Assembly: GCF_035573695.1 (NCBI RefSeq)
Contig: NZ_CP121694.1
Location: forward strand, 1,216,501 to 1,280,500
Direction: 5' to 3'
Length of the DNA: 64,000 nt
DNA from: Metallumcola ferriviriculae
GTDB taxonomy: Bacteria; Bacillota; JADQBR01
Both the position numbers and the translations under genes were made by a program. The notes beneath the pieces are model-generated. The model was given only the letters and a program-made list of their open reading frames with translations. It had not been told where the DNA came from and searched no databases. Positions 1 through 9,039 of this stretch are shown here, one piece after another. Numbering within the stretch: the first letter of the stretch is position 1; each line of letters begins with the position of its first letter.

Positions 1-601
1 TCTGTTTGGAACCGGCGGTCAGGCATTACGCCAGCTGGAAGCAGTACTAGAAGAAAGAAATATAGAAGAAGTTTTTATATTTGATATTAATGTGCAGCGG
101 GCGACGGACTTTATAAAGCTTTGTGAAGAAGAGTTAGCAGGGTTTAGTTTTTCCGCGGTATTGGCAAACTCCCCAGCCCAAGCGGTACAAGATGCTGACA
201 TTGTAATGACTGCAACCACTTCCAAAACACCGGTGTTTTCCGGCAATGATATTAAACCGGGAACCCATATTAATGGAATAGGGTCTTTTACCCCGGAAAT
301 GCAGGAAATCGATGAAATAACATTGGCAAGAGCTGAAAAAATAGTGATTGATTCTTTTGACGCCTCCTTTAAGGAAGCGGGTGACCTGATTATACCGATG
401 GAGAAAGGCGTGCTAAGTAAAGCGGATATTTATAGTGAAATCGGTAAAATTACCAGCGGTGAAATGCCCGGCAGAGAAAGTAACGAGGAAATTACCTATT
501 TCAAATCCGTGGGTATAGCAGTGCAGGACATAGCGGTTGCAAAGATTATTTATGAAAATGCAAAGGTAAAGAGACTTGGACAGGAGATAGAAATATTTTA
601 A
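1..601 (+). CDS. Ornithine cyclodeaminase / mu-crystallin family protein (5' truncated)
   Basis: The reading frame is open from base 2, so the true start lies before the window; the ATG at 92 is internal. The visible part opens with a Rossmann nucleotide loop (GTGGQA) followed by an acidic strand end (FIFDIN), and later has the TATTSKTPVF and HINGIGS segments typical of the family. Family members deaminate ornithine to proline with NAD, or act as alanine dehydrogenases or ketimine reductases; which one applies here cannot be told. The gene ends 45 bases before a GntR regulator. Its position beside proline-type dehydrogenases makes an imino-acid role attractive, but that is inference. Confidence 0.85.
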   Translation, partial: LFGTGGQALRQLEAVLEERNIEEVFIFDINVQRATDFIKLCEEELAGFSFSAVLANSPAQAVQDADIVMTATTSKTPVFSGNDIKPGTHINGIGSFTPEMQEIDEITLARAEKIVIDSFDASFKEAGDLIIPMEKGVLSKADIYSEIGKITSGEMPGRESNEEITYFKSVGIAVQDIAVAKIIYENAKVKRLGQEIEIF

Positions 602-646
602 AATATTAAGTGGCATTATTATAATATCTGAGGGTTAGGTGACGAA

Positions 647-1399
647 ATGGATATAGCACGGAAAAAGCGAACAAGATTATACAGGGATATTGTAGCTCAA
701 GTAAGAAAGCTGATTCAAGAAGGCACCTTGGCTCCGGGTGATCAGCTATTGCCGGAGCGGCAGCTGGCCGAAAAATTGGGAGTAAGCCGTTCGGCCCTGC
801 GGGAAGCACTGACAGCATTGGATGCTATGGGCTTAATAGAAATTACGCCCGGTGGGGGCACATATGTCAAAAAAGTGAGTATGGAAAGTATGGTCGAACC
901 TTTAGCCAGTATTATGCTGAAAGAAAGGGAAACAGTGTTTGATTTTTTAGAGACTCGTAAGATTTTGGAAGCAGAGATAGTTAAGTTGGCAGCAGAGAGG
1001 GCGGGTAAGTCAGACTTACAGACCATACGGGAAGCAGCTGTAGAAATGCAAAATGATGTAAATGCGGGAAGAGATGCGGACGATTCTGATGAAAGATTCC
1101 ATATTGCTTTAGCGCTAGCAACCCAGAATTCAGTTTTATACCACACCATGGTGATGTTGACAAGCTTAACCAGAGAGGCGTATGCGCCGTTAAGAAGGGA
1201 ATTGTTAAAAGGGCCGATACAGACTTGGTGCGAACAAAATTTTCAGATTTACGAGGCAATAAAAAACAATAAACCGCAAAAGGCAGCAGAGTTGGTTATA
1301 AAGCATCTGCAAATGTCAGAAGAAGAACTCCATAGTTTGATTAATGAACAATCAGATAAGAAGGATGACGGGGATTTGAACCTAAATCTGACGAAATAA
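647..1399 (+). CDS. FadR-subfamily GntR transcriptional regulator
   Basis: A 250-aa protein with an N-terminal winged helix-turn-helix (about residues 8-75, including ERQLAEKLGVSRSALREAL and GGGTYVKK) and a C-terminal all-helical FCD domain (about 90-225) with the D-x3-H and distal H that usually bind a metal or carboxylate effector. Family members repress catabolic operons until an organic or amino acid binds. The start is the ATG after GGGTTAGGTGACGAA. Three copies of a TGGTNNNACCA operator, typical of this family, lie upstream of the downstream transport and dehydrogenase operons. It is therefore the likely local repressor of the amino-acid oxidation genes. Confidence 0.9.
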   Translation: MDIARKKRTRLYRDIVAQVRKLIQEGTLAPGDQLLPERQLAEKLGVSRSALREALTALDAMGLIEITPGGGTYVKKVSMESMVEPLASIMLKERETVFDFLETRKILEAEIVKLAAERAGKSDLQTIREAAVEMQNDVNAGRDADDSDERFHIALALATQNSVLYHTMVMLTSLTREAYAPLRRELLKGPIQTWCEQNFQIYEAIKNNKPQKAAELVIKHLQMSEEELHSLINEQSDKKDDGDLNLNLTK

Positions 1400-1525
1400 A
1401 GAACCACTCTTGAAAAGGAAAGAATTAATCTAATTTGCAGAACCACAGGGCACCAATGAACGAAAATTCTTAAAATTTGCGCAAACAGGAAGGATATTTG
1501 AAAAATTTACCGAAGGAATATCTTA

Positions 1526-1541
1526 CAATTGGTCCTACCAT
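1526..1541 (+). promoter_or_regulatory. GntR/FadR-type operator, copy 1
   Basis: The core TGGTCCTACCA (1530-1540) sits in the larger conserved block AATTGGTCNNACCATGATAAAC. It fits the TGGT-N3-ACCA pattern of FadR/LldR-type regulators and lies between the GntR gene and the transporter operon. The identity of the binding protein is inferred from family and proximity. Confidence 0.7.
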
Positions 1542-1646
1542 GATAAACTATCTGAATTTTGCAAAATAATTAGCCGCTTTAATTATGCAGTTATTAATGA
1601 TGAGCCCAATGTCGACAATTGTCGCAATATTAGAAAAAGTATATCA

Positions 1647-1662
1647 AAATTGGTCATACCAT
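1647..1662 (+). promoter_or_regulatory. GntR/FadR-type operator, copy 2
   Basis: The core TGGTCATACCA (1651-1661) lies in the same 22-base context as copy 1, 121 bases downstream, including the trailing ATGATAAAC. Two widely spaced copies in one control region suggest cooperative or looping repression of the transporter operon. Confidence 0.7.
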
Positions 1663-1879
1663 GATAAACAATGCAGGTCATATTATACTGAGAGCTTATG
1701 TATATTTTACAGAAGGTGACCGCGATGGTTATTCAGATAGGAATAGCATAGAAAAGAAGACATATGATCCACTTTTAGAAAATATTGCAAAAAGAGGGGG
1801 GTGTTCACAAAAACGCTAAATGTGGGCCCGTTTGGGTTCAATGGTTTTAAATCCAGGTAGGAGAAAAAGGAGGATAAAC

Positions 1880-3079
1880 ATGGGTAAAAAATTAGTATTG
1901 TTATTACTGGTGGGTGTATTAGTGCTTGGCTTGGCCGGCTGCGGTGGCCAGCAGGCAGCTGAAGAGCCCGGTCAGGACCAGGACGCTAAGGAAGAGCCGG
2001 CTGCTTCCAATGAGCCAATTAAAATAGGCATTCAGGGACCGATTACCGGTAAATGGGCTATTGAGGGCACCGGTTTTGTCAATGGGGCAACTATATTGGC
2101 GCAACAGATCAATGATGAGGGTGGCCTTTTAGGACGCCAGGTTGAAATTGTTGAGGGTGATGACAAAGGGGAACCGAAAGAAGCAGCGCTGGTTGCCCAG
2201 AAAATGATTTCCAGTGGCGTTGTGGCTGTAGTAGGTGCATATAATTCGACTAATACAGATCCTATTTCCGATATGTACAATGAGGCAGGTTTATTGCACA
2301 TAACTCCTTCATCCACCGCTACACACCTAACTGAAAAGGGATATACCCATTTCTTCAGAACCGCATTCCTGGATAACCGCCAGGGGCTTTTCGCTGCTGA
2401 GTTTATGGTCAATGATTTAGACAAGAAAAAGATTGCCATAATTCATGACAATACTACTTACGCCAAGGGGCTCGCTGAGTGGACTCAAAAATATATTGAA
2501 GAAAAAGGCGGAGAAGTGGTATTTATTGATGCAATTAAACCGGGAGAATTGGACTTTAATCCCACTTTGACAAAAGTAAAAGATACTAATCCGGAGGCAC
2601 TTTGGTTTACAGGCTATTTTTCCGAAGGCGGGCTTTTATTGAGCCAGGCACGGGATATGGGTATGATGGTACCATTTGTGGCTGGTAATGCCAATAATAA
2701 CCCGGACTTTTTCAAGATCGCTGGTAAAAGTGCCATCATGGAAGGTGGGGGAACCTTCATTATTTCTGAGCCGGGACCCTCTGACCTTGACAACCCTGAA
2801 GCAAATAAATTCGTTAGCGATTATGAGTCAAAATACGGGGAAATCCCTCCCAGCGTATGGACTTTGAGTGCTGCTGATGCTTTCAGATTGATAGTTAGCG
2901 CCATCGAAGAGACTGAAAGTACCGACGCTGATACTTTGGCAGAATACCTGCGTAATGTTAAAGATTTCCCGGGCATCACAGGTCCTATTAACTATGATGA
3001 GAAAGGTGACCGCAAGGGGACAATTCATAAAGCTTACAAATTCGATGAGAATGGTAGTTTGGTTAACTGGAACGCTTAA
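1880..3079 (+). CDS. Branched-chain amino-acid-type ABC transporter substrate-binding lipoprotein
   Basis: About 399 aa. The chosen start is the ATG preceded by AAGGAGGATAAAC, which gives a clean lipoprotein signal: a hydrophobic run ending in LGLAGC, with Cys21 as the lipidated residue. The mature part is a type I periplasmic-binding fold (IKIGIQGPITGKWAIEGTG, then VVAVVGAYNS and ITPSSTAT). It captures an amino acid or small carboxylate outside the membrane and delivers it to the LivHM channel encoded next. It is the first gene of a five-gene transporter operon. The family binds Leu/Ile/Val but also amides, urea and aromatic compounds, so the substrate is open; proline or another amino acid would suit the downstream enzymes. 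Confidence 0.9.
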   Translation: MGKKLVLLLLVGVLVLGLAGCGGQQAAEEPGQDQDAKEEPAASNEPIKIGIQGPITGKWAIEGTGFVNGATILAQQINDEGGLLGRQVEIVEGDDKGEPKEAALVAQKMISSGVVAVVGAYNSTNTDPISDMYNEAGLLHITPSSTATHLTEKGYTHFFRTAFLDNRQGLFAAEFMVNDLDKKKIAIIHDNTTYAKGLAEWTQKYIEEKGGEVVFIDAIKPGELDFNPTLTKVKDTNPEALWFTGYFSEGGLLLSQARDMGMMVPFVAGNANNNPDFFKIAGKSAIMEGGGTFIISEPGPSDLDNPEANKFVSDYESKYGEIPPSVWTLSAADAFRLIVSAIEETESTDADTLAEYLRNVKDFPGITGPINYDEKGDRKGTIHKAYKFDENGSLVNWNA

Positions 3080-3178
3080 TAATCAATTGCCTATAAGACT
3101 CACATTTTTGGTCCTGTTGGGAGAGATCGCCATGGTTTCTCCCGGGACCAACTATGATGCTCCTTTAGGAGGTTAGTT

Positions 3179-4087
3179 ATGGATGTTTTTTTTCAACAAA
3201 TAATTAATGGAATTACAGTGGGTTCCATCTATGCATTGGTCGCTCTAGGCTATACCATGGTTTACGGCATTTTAAAACTGATCAACTTTGCCCATGGAGA
3301 ATTGTTTACATTGGGTGCTTATTTTGCACTATCACTTATCGTTAGTGCAGGGTTGGTTAACATCATTCCTAATTTAGTTATAGGCCTGTTGGTATTAGTG
3401 GTTCTTATTGGCGGCTCCGTGGCTGTGGCTGGTGTAGTTCTGGAAAGAGCCGCCTACAAGCCCTTAAGAAATGTGGGGCGTTTGCCCCCTCTTGTATCTG
3501 CTCTTGGTGCTTCAATATTTTTTCAAAATGCCATTATGCTCCTTTATGGTCCAAACTATAAGGTGATGCCAGAAAATATAGTCCCGGCAATTACATGGGA
3601 AATTTTTGGCATACAAATTACATTAATGCGGTTAATAATACTTTTAGTTTCAGTAAGCTTAATGCTTGGTCTTTATTTCTTAATTCAGAAAACGCTTTTA
3701 GGTTCGGCTATTCGTGCCAGTGCACTAGACCATGATACTGCTCGATTAATGGGTATCAATGTAGATGGTATTATAAGCATGGTGTTCATTATTGGACCTG
3801 CGCTAGGTGGAATTGCCGGGATGATGGTGGGCCTATACTATCGACAAATAAGTTTTATGATGGGATGGTCTTATGGACTTAAGGCATTTACCGCTGCTAT
3901 TTTGGGTGGAATAGGTAATATCCCCGGTGCTATGCTGGGCGGCTTGATTTTAGGGGTGGTGGAATCTTTAGGAGCGGGTTATTTTTCTGCGTCATGGAAA
4001 GATGCTATCGCCTTCTTTATTTTAATTGTAATCCTTATCTTTAGGCCTACCGGTTTGCTGGGTGAAAGAGTTGCAGATAAGGTATAG
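3179..4087 (+). CDS. livH: Branched-chain amino-acid ABC transporter permease LivH
   Basis: A 302-aa polytopic membrane protein with about eight hydrophobic segments and the LivH signatures GYTMVYGILKLINFAHGE near the N terminus and LGGIGNIPGAMLGG near the C terminus. It forms the inner-membrane channel with LivM. The ATG follows a good site (AGGAGGTTAGTT). The 99-base gap after the binding protein shows no gene. Confidence 0.93.
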   Translation: MDVFFQQIINGITVGSIYALVALGYTMVYGILKLINFAHGELFTLGAYFALSLIVSAGLVNIIPNLVIGLLVLVVLIGGSVAVAGVVLERAAYKPLRNVGRLPPLVSALGASIFFQNAIMLLYGPNYKVMPENIVPAITWEIFGIQITLMRLIILLVSVSLMLGLYFLIQKTLLGSAIRASALDHDTARLMGINVDGIISMVFIIGPALGGIAGMMVGLYYRQISFMMGWSYGLKAFTAAILGGIGNIPGAMLGGLILGVVESLGAGYFSASWKDAIAFFILIVILIFRPTGLLGERVADKV

Positions 4088-4164
4088 AAAAGATTAGGAA
4101 GAACCTCTTTATTTTATTGTTAGTAATGACGGTACAAAATTAGTAACAGAGAGGATCATGGGAT

Positions 4165-5157
4165 ATGTTGCAAAGATTAAAGGATTTAGGTAAGTGGTGG
4201 TATTTGATTCCGGCTCTGCTTGTACTGGCTTATCCTCTCAAGGCCAATTCCTATTGGATTGACGTAGGATTTTTCTTCGGGCTATATATTCTTTTAGGCT
4301 TGAGTTTAAATATTATAGTTGGGCACGCCGGATTGTATAATCTAGGTCACGCGGCATTTTATGCTATAGGTGCTTATGTGACAGCAATCTTAAATACCCA
4401 GTTTGGCATTCCCATCTTTTGGTTACTGCCGGTCTCCGCATTAGTGGCCGCGGCAGTTGCATTTGTGATTGTCAGACCTATTTTACACCTCCGTGGAGAT
4501 TATCTGTTGATTGTTACCCTTGGCTTTTCGGAAATTGTTCGCATTGCATTAATTAATGACCCGTTAGGATTGACCGGAGGGCCCAACGGAGTTTTCGGTA
4601 TAGCTAGGCCATATTTATTTGGTTTTAAGCTAAGTCAGCCCAATCATTTTTATTATCTTATTTGGTTGCTGGTAATTATAGTTATTCTAGCCCAACGCAG
4701 GTTAGATAACTCACGCATTGGCAGAGCCTGGAACTATATCCGCGAGGATGAGCTGGCGGCTGAGGCTATGGGAATAGATACTACAGGGGTTAAGCTGCTT
4801 GGCTTTGTAGTGGGGGCTGCTTTGGCAGGTGTGGCTGGAAACGTTTATGCTGCCAAGATGATGATTATTTCTCCCGATAGTTTCACAATATGGGAATCGG
4901 TAATTATGTTCGCCATTGTTATTCTGGGTGGAGCTGGCTCTATTCCGGGTGTGATAATAGGTACATTTGGGATGGTGGTACTCCCCGAGATATTCAGAGA
5001 ATTCGCCGAATATCGTATGCTGATATTTGGTGGAGCTATGATCATTATGATGATTTTCCGTCCGCAGGGGCTGTGGCCTAGTCAGCGTATGAGACGGGCA
5101 ATGGAAGATGATGAAGTGGAGCTGCCGGAACCGGAACAATCAGCTGTTTCGATTTAA
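4165..5157 (+). CDS. livM: Branched-chain amino-acid ABC transporter permease LivM
   Basis: A 330-aa polytopic membrane protein containing the LivM-type motifs GLSLNIIVGHAGLYNLGHAA and ILGGAGSIPGVIIG. It is the partner of LivH in the transmembrane channel. A charged, Glu-rich tail follows the last membrane segment. Its length and order (binding protein, H, M, G, F) are standard for the HAAT family. Confidence 0.93.
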   Translation: MLQRLKDLGKWWYLIPALLVLAYPLKANSYWIDVGFFFGLYILLGLSLNIIVGHAGLYNLGHAAFYAIGAYVTAILNTQFGIPIFWLLPVSALVAAAVAFVIVRPILHLRGDYLLIVTLGFSEIVRIALINDPLGLTGGPNGVFGIARPYLFGFKLSQPNHFYYLIWLLVIIVILAQRRLDNSRIGRAWNYIREDELAAEAMGIDTTGVKLLGFVVGAALAGVAGNVYAAKMMIISPDSFTIWESVIMFAIVILGGAGSIPGVIIGTFGMVVLPEIFREFAEYRMLIFGGAMIIMMIFRPQGLWPSQRMRRAMEDDEVELPEPEQSAVSI

Positions 5158-5186
5158 ATACAGATAATAAAGGTTAGGGGTATGCC

Positions 5187-5957
5187 ATGAACATTCTTGA
5201 AGTATCGCAATTAACTAAGACCTTTGGTGGTTTAACAGCTGTTAGCTCTGTAGATTTCAACATTAGAAAAGGCGAAATTCTTGGATTGATAGGTCCGAAC
5301 GGGGCTGGCAAGACGACGGTATTCAACCTAATTACGGGAATATATCAGCCTGACCAGGGAGATGTGAGCCTGGAAGGGAAAAGCGTGGTGGGGTCTAAGC
5401 CCCATGTTATTGCCGGCAGCGGGATAGCTCGAACTTTTCAGACCATCAGGCTATTTGGAACCATGACAGTTCTGGAGAATGTTATGTCCGGCCAGCATGT
5501 AAGAAGTAGAGCAGGGCTGTGGGCATCTATTTTTCAATCCCGTCAGCAAAAAAAAGAAGAAGAGCAGATATATCAGGTTGCTGAAGAAAAGCTTAAGTTA
5601 GCAAAAATTTGGCATGTTCGCAATGAATTGGCTAAAAACCTGGCTTATGGGGACCAAAGACGGTTGGAAATAGTTCGGGCATTAGCTACATTTCCCAAAT
5701 TAATTATTTTAGATGAACCTGCCGGCGGCTTAAATGAGCAGGAAAGCTTCGAATTAATGGGACTTATCAAAACTATCAGAGATTCCGGGATTACCGTACT
5801 ACTAATCGAACACGACATGAGTGTAGTAATGAATGTATCTGACCGAATCGTAGTACTGGATAACGGCGAAAAAATAGCCGAGGGAACCCCGGAGGAAATA
5901 CGAGCCAACGAGAAGGTTATTGAGGCTTATCTAGGAAAACAAGAGGATGATTTCTAA
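5187..5957 (+). CDS. livG: Branched-chain amino-acid ABC transporter ATP-binding protein LivG
   Basis: A 256-aa cytoplasmic ATPase. It has Walker [10 protein letters not shown], a signature region [16 protein letters not shown] (the YGDQRR variant usual in LivG rather than LSGGQ), Walker [12 protein letters not shown] and a switch histidine in LLIEHDM. It powers LivHM together with LivF, whose ATG overlaps its stop. Confidence 0.94.
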   Translation: MNILEVSQLTKTFGGLTAVSSVDFNIRKGEILGLIGPNGAGKTTVFNLITGIYQPDQGDVSLEGKSVVGSKPHVIAGSGIARTFQTIRLFGTMTVLENVMSGQHVRSRAGLWASIFQSRQQKKEEEQIYQVAEEKLKLAKIWHVRNELAKNLAYGDQRRLEIVRALATFPKLIILDEPAGGLNEQESFELMGLIKTIRDSGITVLLIEHDMSVVMNVSDRIVVLDNGEKIAEGTPEEIRANEKVIEAYLGKQEDDF

Positions 5958-6676
5958 TGACTTTATTAAAAATAGAAAATTTACACATTAATTATGGTCA
6001 TGTCCATGCACTTAAGGGTGTTTCCCTTGAAGTAGGTGAGGGAGAAATTGTGACACTGCTCGGCGCTAATGGTGCAGGAAAGACTACAACTCTTAGAGCA
6101 ATCTCCGGATTACTAAAAGCTGTTAAAGGGGATGTTCTGTTTAATGGCGATTCTCTAAAAACTGTTAAGGCACATGATAGAGTTGAATTGGGTATTTCCC
6201 AATCCCCGGAAGGCAGACGGGTTTTTTCCACCTTAACTGTACACGAAAATCTTAGTTTAGGTGCTTATTCGAGAAGAAAAAAAGACTGGAATGTAGTAGA
6301 AAAAACTCGGCGTTTTGTATACGATCTCTTTCCGCGGCTAGAAGAACGCAAGAATCAAACTGCCGGAACTCTCTCCGGGGGCGAACAGCAGATGCTGGCT
6401 ATTGGGCGTGCCTTGATGGCCAAACCAAAGTTGATGCTGCTGGATGAACCATCGTTAGGCCTCGCGCCTTTATTAGTACAAAATATTTTTAAAACTATCA
6501 GGGAGATCAATAAACAAGGCGTTACTATTTTATTAGTGGAACAAAATGCGCGGGCTGCATTAAAAGTTGCCAGCAGAGGGTATGTGTTAGAAACGGGGAA
6601 CTGCGTTCTTAGTGGTAGTGCCGATGATTTACTTGCCGACGAAGCTGTGCGGAAGGCTTACTTAGGCGAAAAATAA
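5957..6676 (+). CDS. livF: Branched-chain amino-acid ABC transporter ATP-binding protein LivF
   Basis: A 239-aa ATPase with Walker A GANGAGKTT, signature LSGGEQQMLAIGRAL and Walker B LMLLDEPSLGLAP, the last being the usual LivF form. Its start overlaps the LivG stop, so translation is probably coupled. It is the last gene of the transporter operon; a 209-base gap with a GntR-type operator separates it from the dehydrogenase genes. Confidence 0.94.
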   Translation: MTLLKIENLHINYGHVHALKGVSLEVGEGEIVTLLGANGAGKTTTLRAISGLLKAVKGDVLFNGDSLKTVKAHDRVELGISQSPEGRRVFSTLTVHENLSLGAYSRRKKDWNVVEKTRRFVYDLFPRLEERKNQTAGTLSGGEQQMLAIGRALMAKPKLMLLDEPSLGLAPLLVQNIFKTIREINKQGVTILLVEQNARAALKVASRGYVLETGNCVLSGSADDLLADEAVRKAYLGEK

Positions 6677-6830
6677 AAATGCAACCATGCACCAGCACAA
6701 GTTACTTATCAAGGTTTTCCTTATACAAAAGAAACTAAGTCACCAAAGAGGTTCTGCCTGCGCCAGGGTTTTAATAAGAATTAACATGATAAATGCAGGC
6801 GATACTTTTTATTGGATACGTTGGCTGACG

Positions 6831-6846
6831 ATGGTCAGACCAATTG
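6831..6846 (-). promoter_or_regulatory. GntR/FadR-type operator, copy 3 (inverted)
   Basis: The reverse strand reads CAATTGGTCTGACCAT and matches copies 1 and 2 at all conserved positions of AATTGGTCNNACCAT. It ends 39 bases before the start of the dehydrogenase operon. It suggests a second promoter here under the same GntR repressor. Confidence 0.7.
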
Positions 6847-6885
6847 ATCGGTTCGCGGCAGGTTACTAGTTAGGGGGGGATAATT

Positions 6886-7200
6886 TTGCGGGTGGAGGAA
6901 CATCCCATTATAAATTTTACCAGGGGTAAGAAGGTTAATTTTTTCTTTAACGGACGGGAAGTAGAAGGTTATGAGGGAGAACCTATTGCCGCGGCACTAC
7001 ACGCTGAGGGAATTAAAGTCCTACGGCATACTCATAACAAAAACCGGCCTCGGGGATTTTATTGTGCGATTGGAAATTGTTCTTCCTGCTTAATGAAAGT
7101 GGACGGGATTCCCAATGTGCGTGTTTGTGTAGAAGCACTAAGGGAAGGGATGCATGTCCAAACCCAGTCCGGAAGGGGTGAACTGCGTGATAACAACTGA
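6886..7200 (+). CDS. [2Fe-2S] ferredoxin-like subunit of amino/imino-acid dehydrogenase complex
   Basis: 104 aa, starting at TTG after a GGGGGGATAA ribosome site. It carries C60-x4-C65-x2-C68-x12-C81, the plant-type [2Fe-2S] pattern found at the N terminus of sarcosine-oxidase alpha, HcnA and related subunits. It should pass electrons between flavin centres of the complex encoded by the next four genes. In many relatives this domain is fused to the FAD/NAD subunit; here it is a separate gene whose 3' end overlaps the next start. Confidence 0.85.
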   Translation: MRVEEHPIINFTRGKKVNFFFNGREVEGYEGEPIAAALHAEGIKVLRHTHNKNRPRGFYCAIGNCSSCLMKVDGIPNVRVCVEALREGMHVQTQSGRGELRDNN

Positions 7201-8263
7201 TATCGTAGTGATCGGTGCCGGACCCGCCGGTTTAAATGCTGCTATCACTGCAGCTTCCATGGGTGCAAATGTTCTTTTACTGGAGCGTAATGTCTTGGAA
7301 GGTGGGCAGTTAATTAAACAGACCCATAAATTCTTTGGGTCTAAGGCGCAGCATGCTGCTGCCCGGGGTATTGACATTGCTAAGGCTCTTTACCAAAGTG
7401 CCAGTCAATACCCTAATGTTACCATGAAATTTGGGGCAACAGTACTTGGCTATTATGAAGATGGGGTCATAACTGCGGAGCACCACGAGAGCATCATCAC
7501 CATCAAGGCAAAAAAATACATTGTGGCCACTGGAGCCGCGGAAAAGTCACTGCCTTTTCCCAATAACGATCTGCCCGGAATTTATGGAGCAGGGGCGGTT
7601 CAGACGCTGACAAACGTATATGGGGTTCTACCGGGAAAGAAAGTGCTCATGATAGGGTCAGGTAATATCGGACTGATTGTAAGCTATCAATTGCTGCAGG
7701 CCGGGGTCCAGGTCGCAGGCATAGTAGAGGCGGCGCCGGAAATAGGTGGTTATCTTGTGCACGCAGCGAAAATAAGGCGAGCCGGAGTACCTATTTACAC
7801 TTCTTATACCATAAAGGAAGCTTATGGAACGGAGATGGTGGAAGGCGCATTAATTATGCAGCTTGATAAGAATTGGCAGCCACTTTCGGGAACGGAGATA
7901 GATATTCCGGTTGACGTGGTCTGTATCGCAGTGGGACTGACGCCGCTGACTGAACTGTTGTGGCAGGCCGGGTGCAAAATGAAGTATGTGCCGCAATTAG
8001 GCGGGCATATTCCCGTCAGGGATGAGAACCTTACCACCACTGTTTCGGATATATATGTAGCGGGTGACGTCAGTGGCATAGAGGAGGCCAGTGCGGCTAT
8101 GGTAGAGGGGAAACTGGCCGGGGCAGCTGCAGCAAGTAGTCTGGGTTATGGCAGCGGTAAATTTGCTGAAATACGCCGGGAGGCCCTGGCACAGCTAGCG
8201 GAGCTGCGCTCCGGTCCGGCAGGGGCAAAGATACGCAAGGGATTAAAACTATTAGTTGGTTAG
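7187..8263 (+). CDS. FAD/NAD(P)-binding oxidoreductase subunit (HcnB / PDH1-alpha-like)
   Basis: About 358 aa. The GTG at 7187 is preferred to the ATG at 7154: GGAAGGGGTG lies six bases before it, and the protein then begins directly at the FAD-binding strand (DIVVIGAGPAG). A second dinucleotide loop (MIGSGNIG) and the late VYVAGD-type segment (IYVAGDVSG) mark a pyridine nucleotide-disulfide-type fold. In HcnABC, octopine oxidase and archaeal proline dehydrogenase PDH1, this subunit transfers electrons to or from NAD(P) or a carrier. It overlaps the preceding ferredoxin gene by 14 bases. Confidence 0.85.
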   Translation: MITTDIVVIGAGPAGLNAAITAASMGANVLLLERNVLEGGQLIKQTHKFFGSKAQHAAARGIDIAKALYQSASQYPNVTMKFGATVLGYYEDGVITAEHHESIITIKAKKYIVATGAAEKSLPFPNNDLPGIYGAGAVQTLTNVYGVLPGKKVLMIGSGNIGLIVSYQLLQAGVQVAGIVEAAPEIGGYLVHAAKIRRAGVPIYTSYTIKEAYGTEMVEGALIMQLDKNWQPLSGTEIDIPVDVVCIAVGLTPLTELLWQAGCKMKYVPQLGGHIPVRDENLTTTVSDIYVAGDVSGIEEASAAMVEGKLAGAAAASSLGYGSGKFAEIRREALAQLAELRSGPAGAKIRKGLKLLVG

Positions 8264-8277
8264 AAAGAAGGGTTAAC

Positions 8278-8781
8278 ATGCTAGCCAAAACGGGAGTGCC
8301 GACAAACGAAGACATTCAAAAAGTTATGCCAACCGAGAAGAGGGCGGAGCAGGGTCCGGTGGCTGTCATGGAATGCTTTCAAAAAATACCCTGCGATCCC
8401 TGTTTTACCGCCTGTCCCAAGGGAGCAATAAAAGAGTTTTCTGATATAAATGATACTCCGTCCATGATTGAAAGCAAATGTACCGGTTGTGGAATTTGTG
8501 TGGCGTACTGCCCGGGGCTTGCGATATTTGTTATTGATTACACTTATTCTGACGATGAGGGGTTATTAAAAATGCCCTATGAATATCTGCCGCTGCCCGC
8601 TGAAGGCAGCCGGGTGGAGACTCTTGACAGGGAAGGACGATTGGTTGGGACTGCTAGAGTTGTCAAAGTACAGCGGATTAAAGGCCAGCAGAAGACACCG
8701 GTTGTTTGGTTGGCAGTACCAAAAGAATTATTAATGACAGTTAGAAATATTCTGGGAGGGGGGATAAGTTGTGGCGGATAG
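8278..8781 (+). CDS. 4Fe-4S ferredoxin-type subunit (PDH1 PdhF-like)
   Basis: 167 aa with a classical CTGCGICVAYCPG cluster motif and an earlier atypical one (CFQKIPCDPCFTACP), so two [4Fe-4S] clusters are likely. The C-terminal 60 residues are not cysteine-rich. It lies between the FAD subunit and the small BFD-like subunit, the same relative position and approximate size as the 19-kDa PdhF subunit of Thermococcus PDH1. Its 3' end overlaps the next gene by 11 bases. Confidence 0.8.
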   Translation: MLAKTGVPTNEDIQKVMPTEKRAEQGPVAVMECFQKIPCDPCFTACPKGAIKEFSDINDTPSMIESKCTGCGICVAYCPGLAIFVIDYTYSDDEGLLKMPYEYLPLPAEGSRVETLDREGRLVGTARVVKVQRIKGQQKTPVVWLAVPKELLMTVRNILGGGISCGG

Positions 8782-9037
8782 AACTATAGTCTGTCGCTGC
8801 GAGGATATTAGCATGGCAGAGATAAGGGATTTGATCAAACAAGGTCACACAAGCATTGATGAAATTAAGAGAATTAGTCGTAGTGGGATGGGACCCTGTC
8901 AGGGAAGGGGCTGCCGTCAAATTATTGCCGCTGAGATTGCTAAAGCCACAGGTTGCCCCATAGAACAGGTAGCAGTACCCAAATTCCGGCCGCCTATTAA
9001 ACCAATTAGACTTGGCTATTTATTAGGTGGTGAATAG
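8771..9037 (+). CDS. BFD-like [2Fe-2S]-binding small subunit (PdhX-like)
   Basis: 88 aa from a GTG start that follows GGGAGGGGGG. C8-x-C10 and C43-x4-C48 form the CxC...CxxxxC pattern of bacterioferritin-associated-ferredoxin-type [2Fe-2S] domains, present as a domain or a small subunit in sarcosine oxidase, HcnB and PDH1 complexes. It probably relays electrons within the complex. Its size and position match the 8-kDa PdhX subunit. Confidence 0.83.
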   Translation: MADRTIVCRCEDISMAEIRDLIKQGHTSIDEIKRISRSGMGPCQGRGCRQIIAAEIAKATGCPIEQVAVPKFRPPIKPIRLGYLLGGE

Positions 9038-9039
9038 GG

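Larger units (their letters stand above)
1400..1879 (+). other. Long intergenic region before the transporter operon
   Basis: No credible gene is seen in these 480 bases. The region carries two near-identical GntR-type operators (annotated separately) and a 12-bp perfect palindrome, CGACAATTGTCG, at 1613-1624. An open frame from 1820 runs into the binding-protein gene, but it lacks a ribosome site and would bury the lipoprotein signal. A promoter must lie here; no convincing -35/-10 pair was recognised. Confidence 0.6.

Noticed and set aside
742-1149. Long minus-strand frames opposite the GntR gene, and similar antisense frames throughout (for example 4711-5139, 37272-37838, 42053-42538)
   Set aside because: They lie wholly opposite recognised genes, have no ribosome sites or family motifs, and have low-complexity Ser/Thr-rich translations typical of shadow frames.
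1613-1624. CGACAATTGTCG palindrome as a third regulator site
   Set aside because: A perfect palindrome but found once only, with no partner copy to support function.
6687-6869. 60-codon frame between livF and the dehydrogenase operon
   Set aside because: It has no ribosome site, and the GntR operator lies inside it; more likely a control region.
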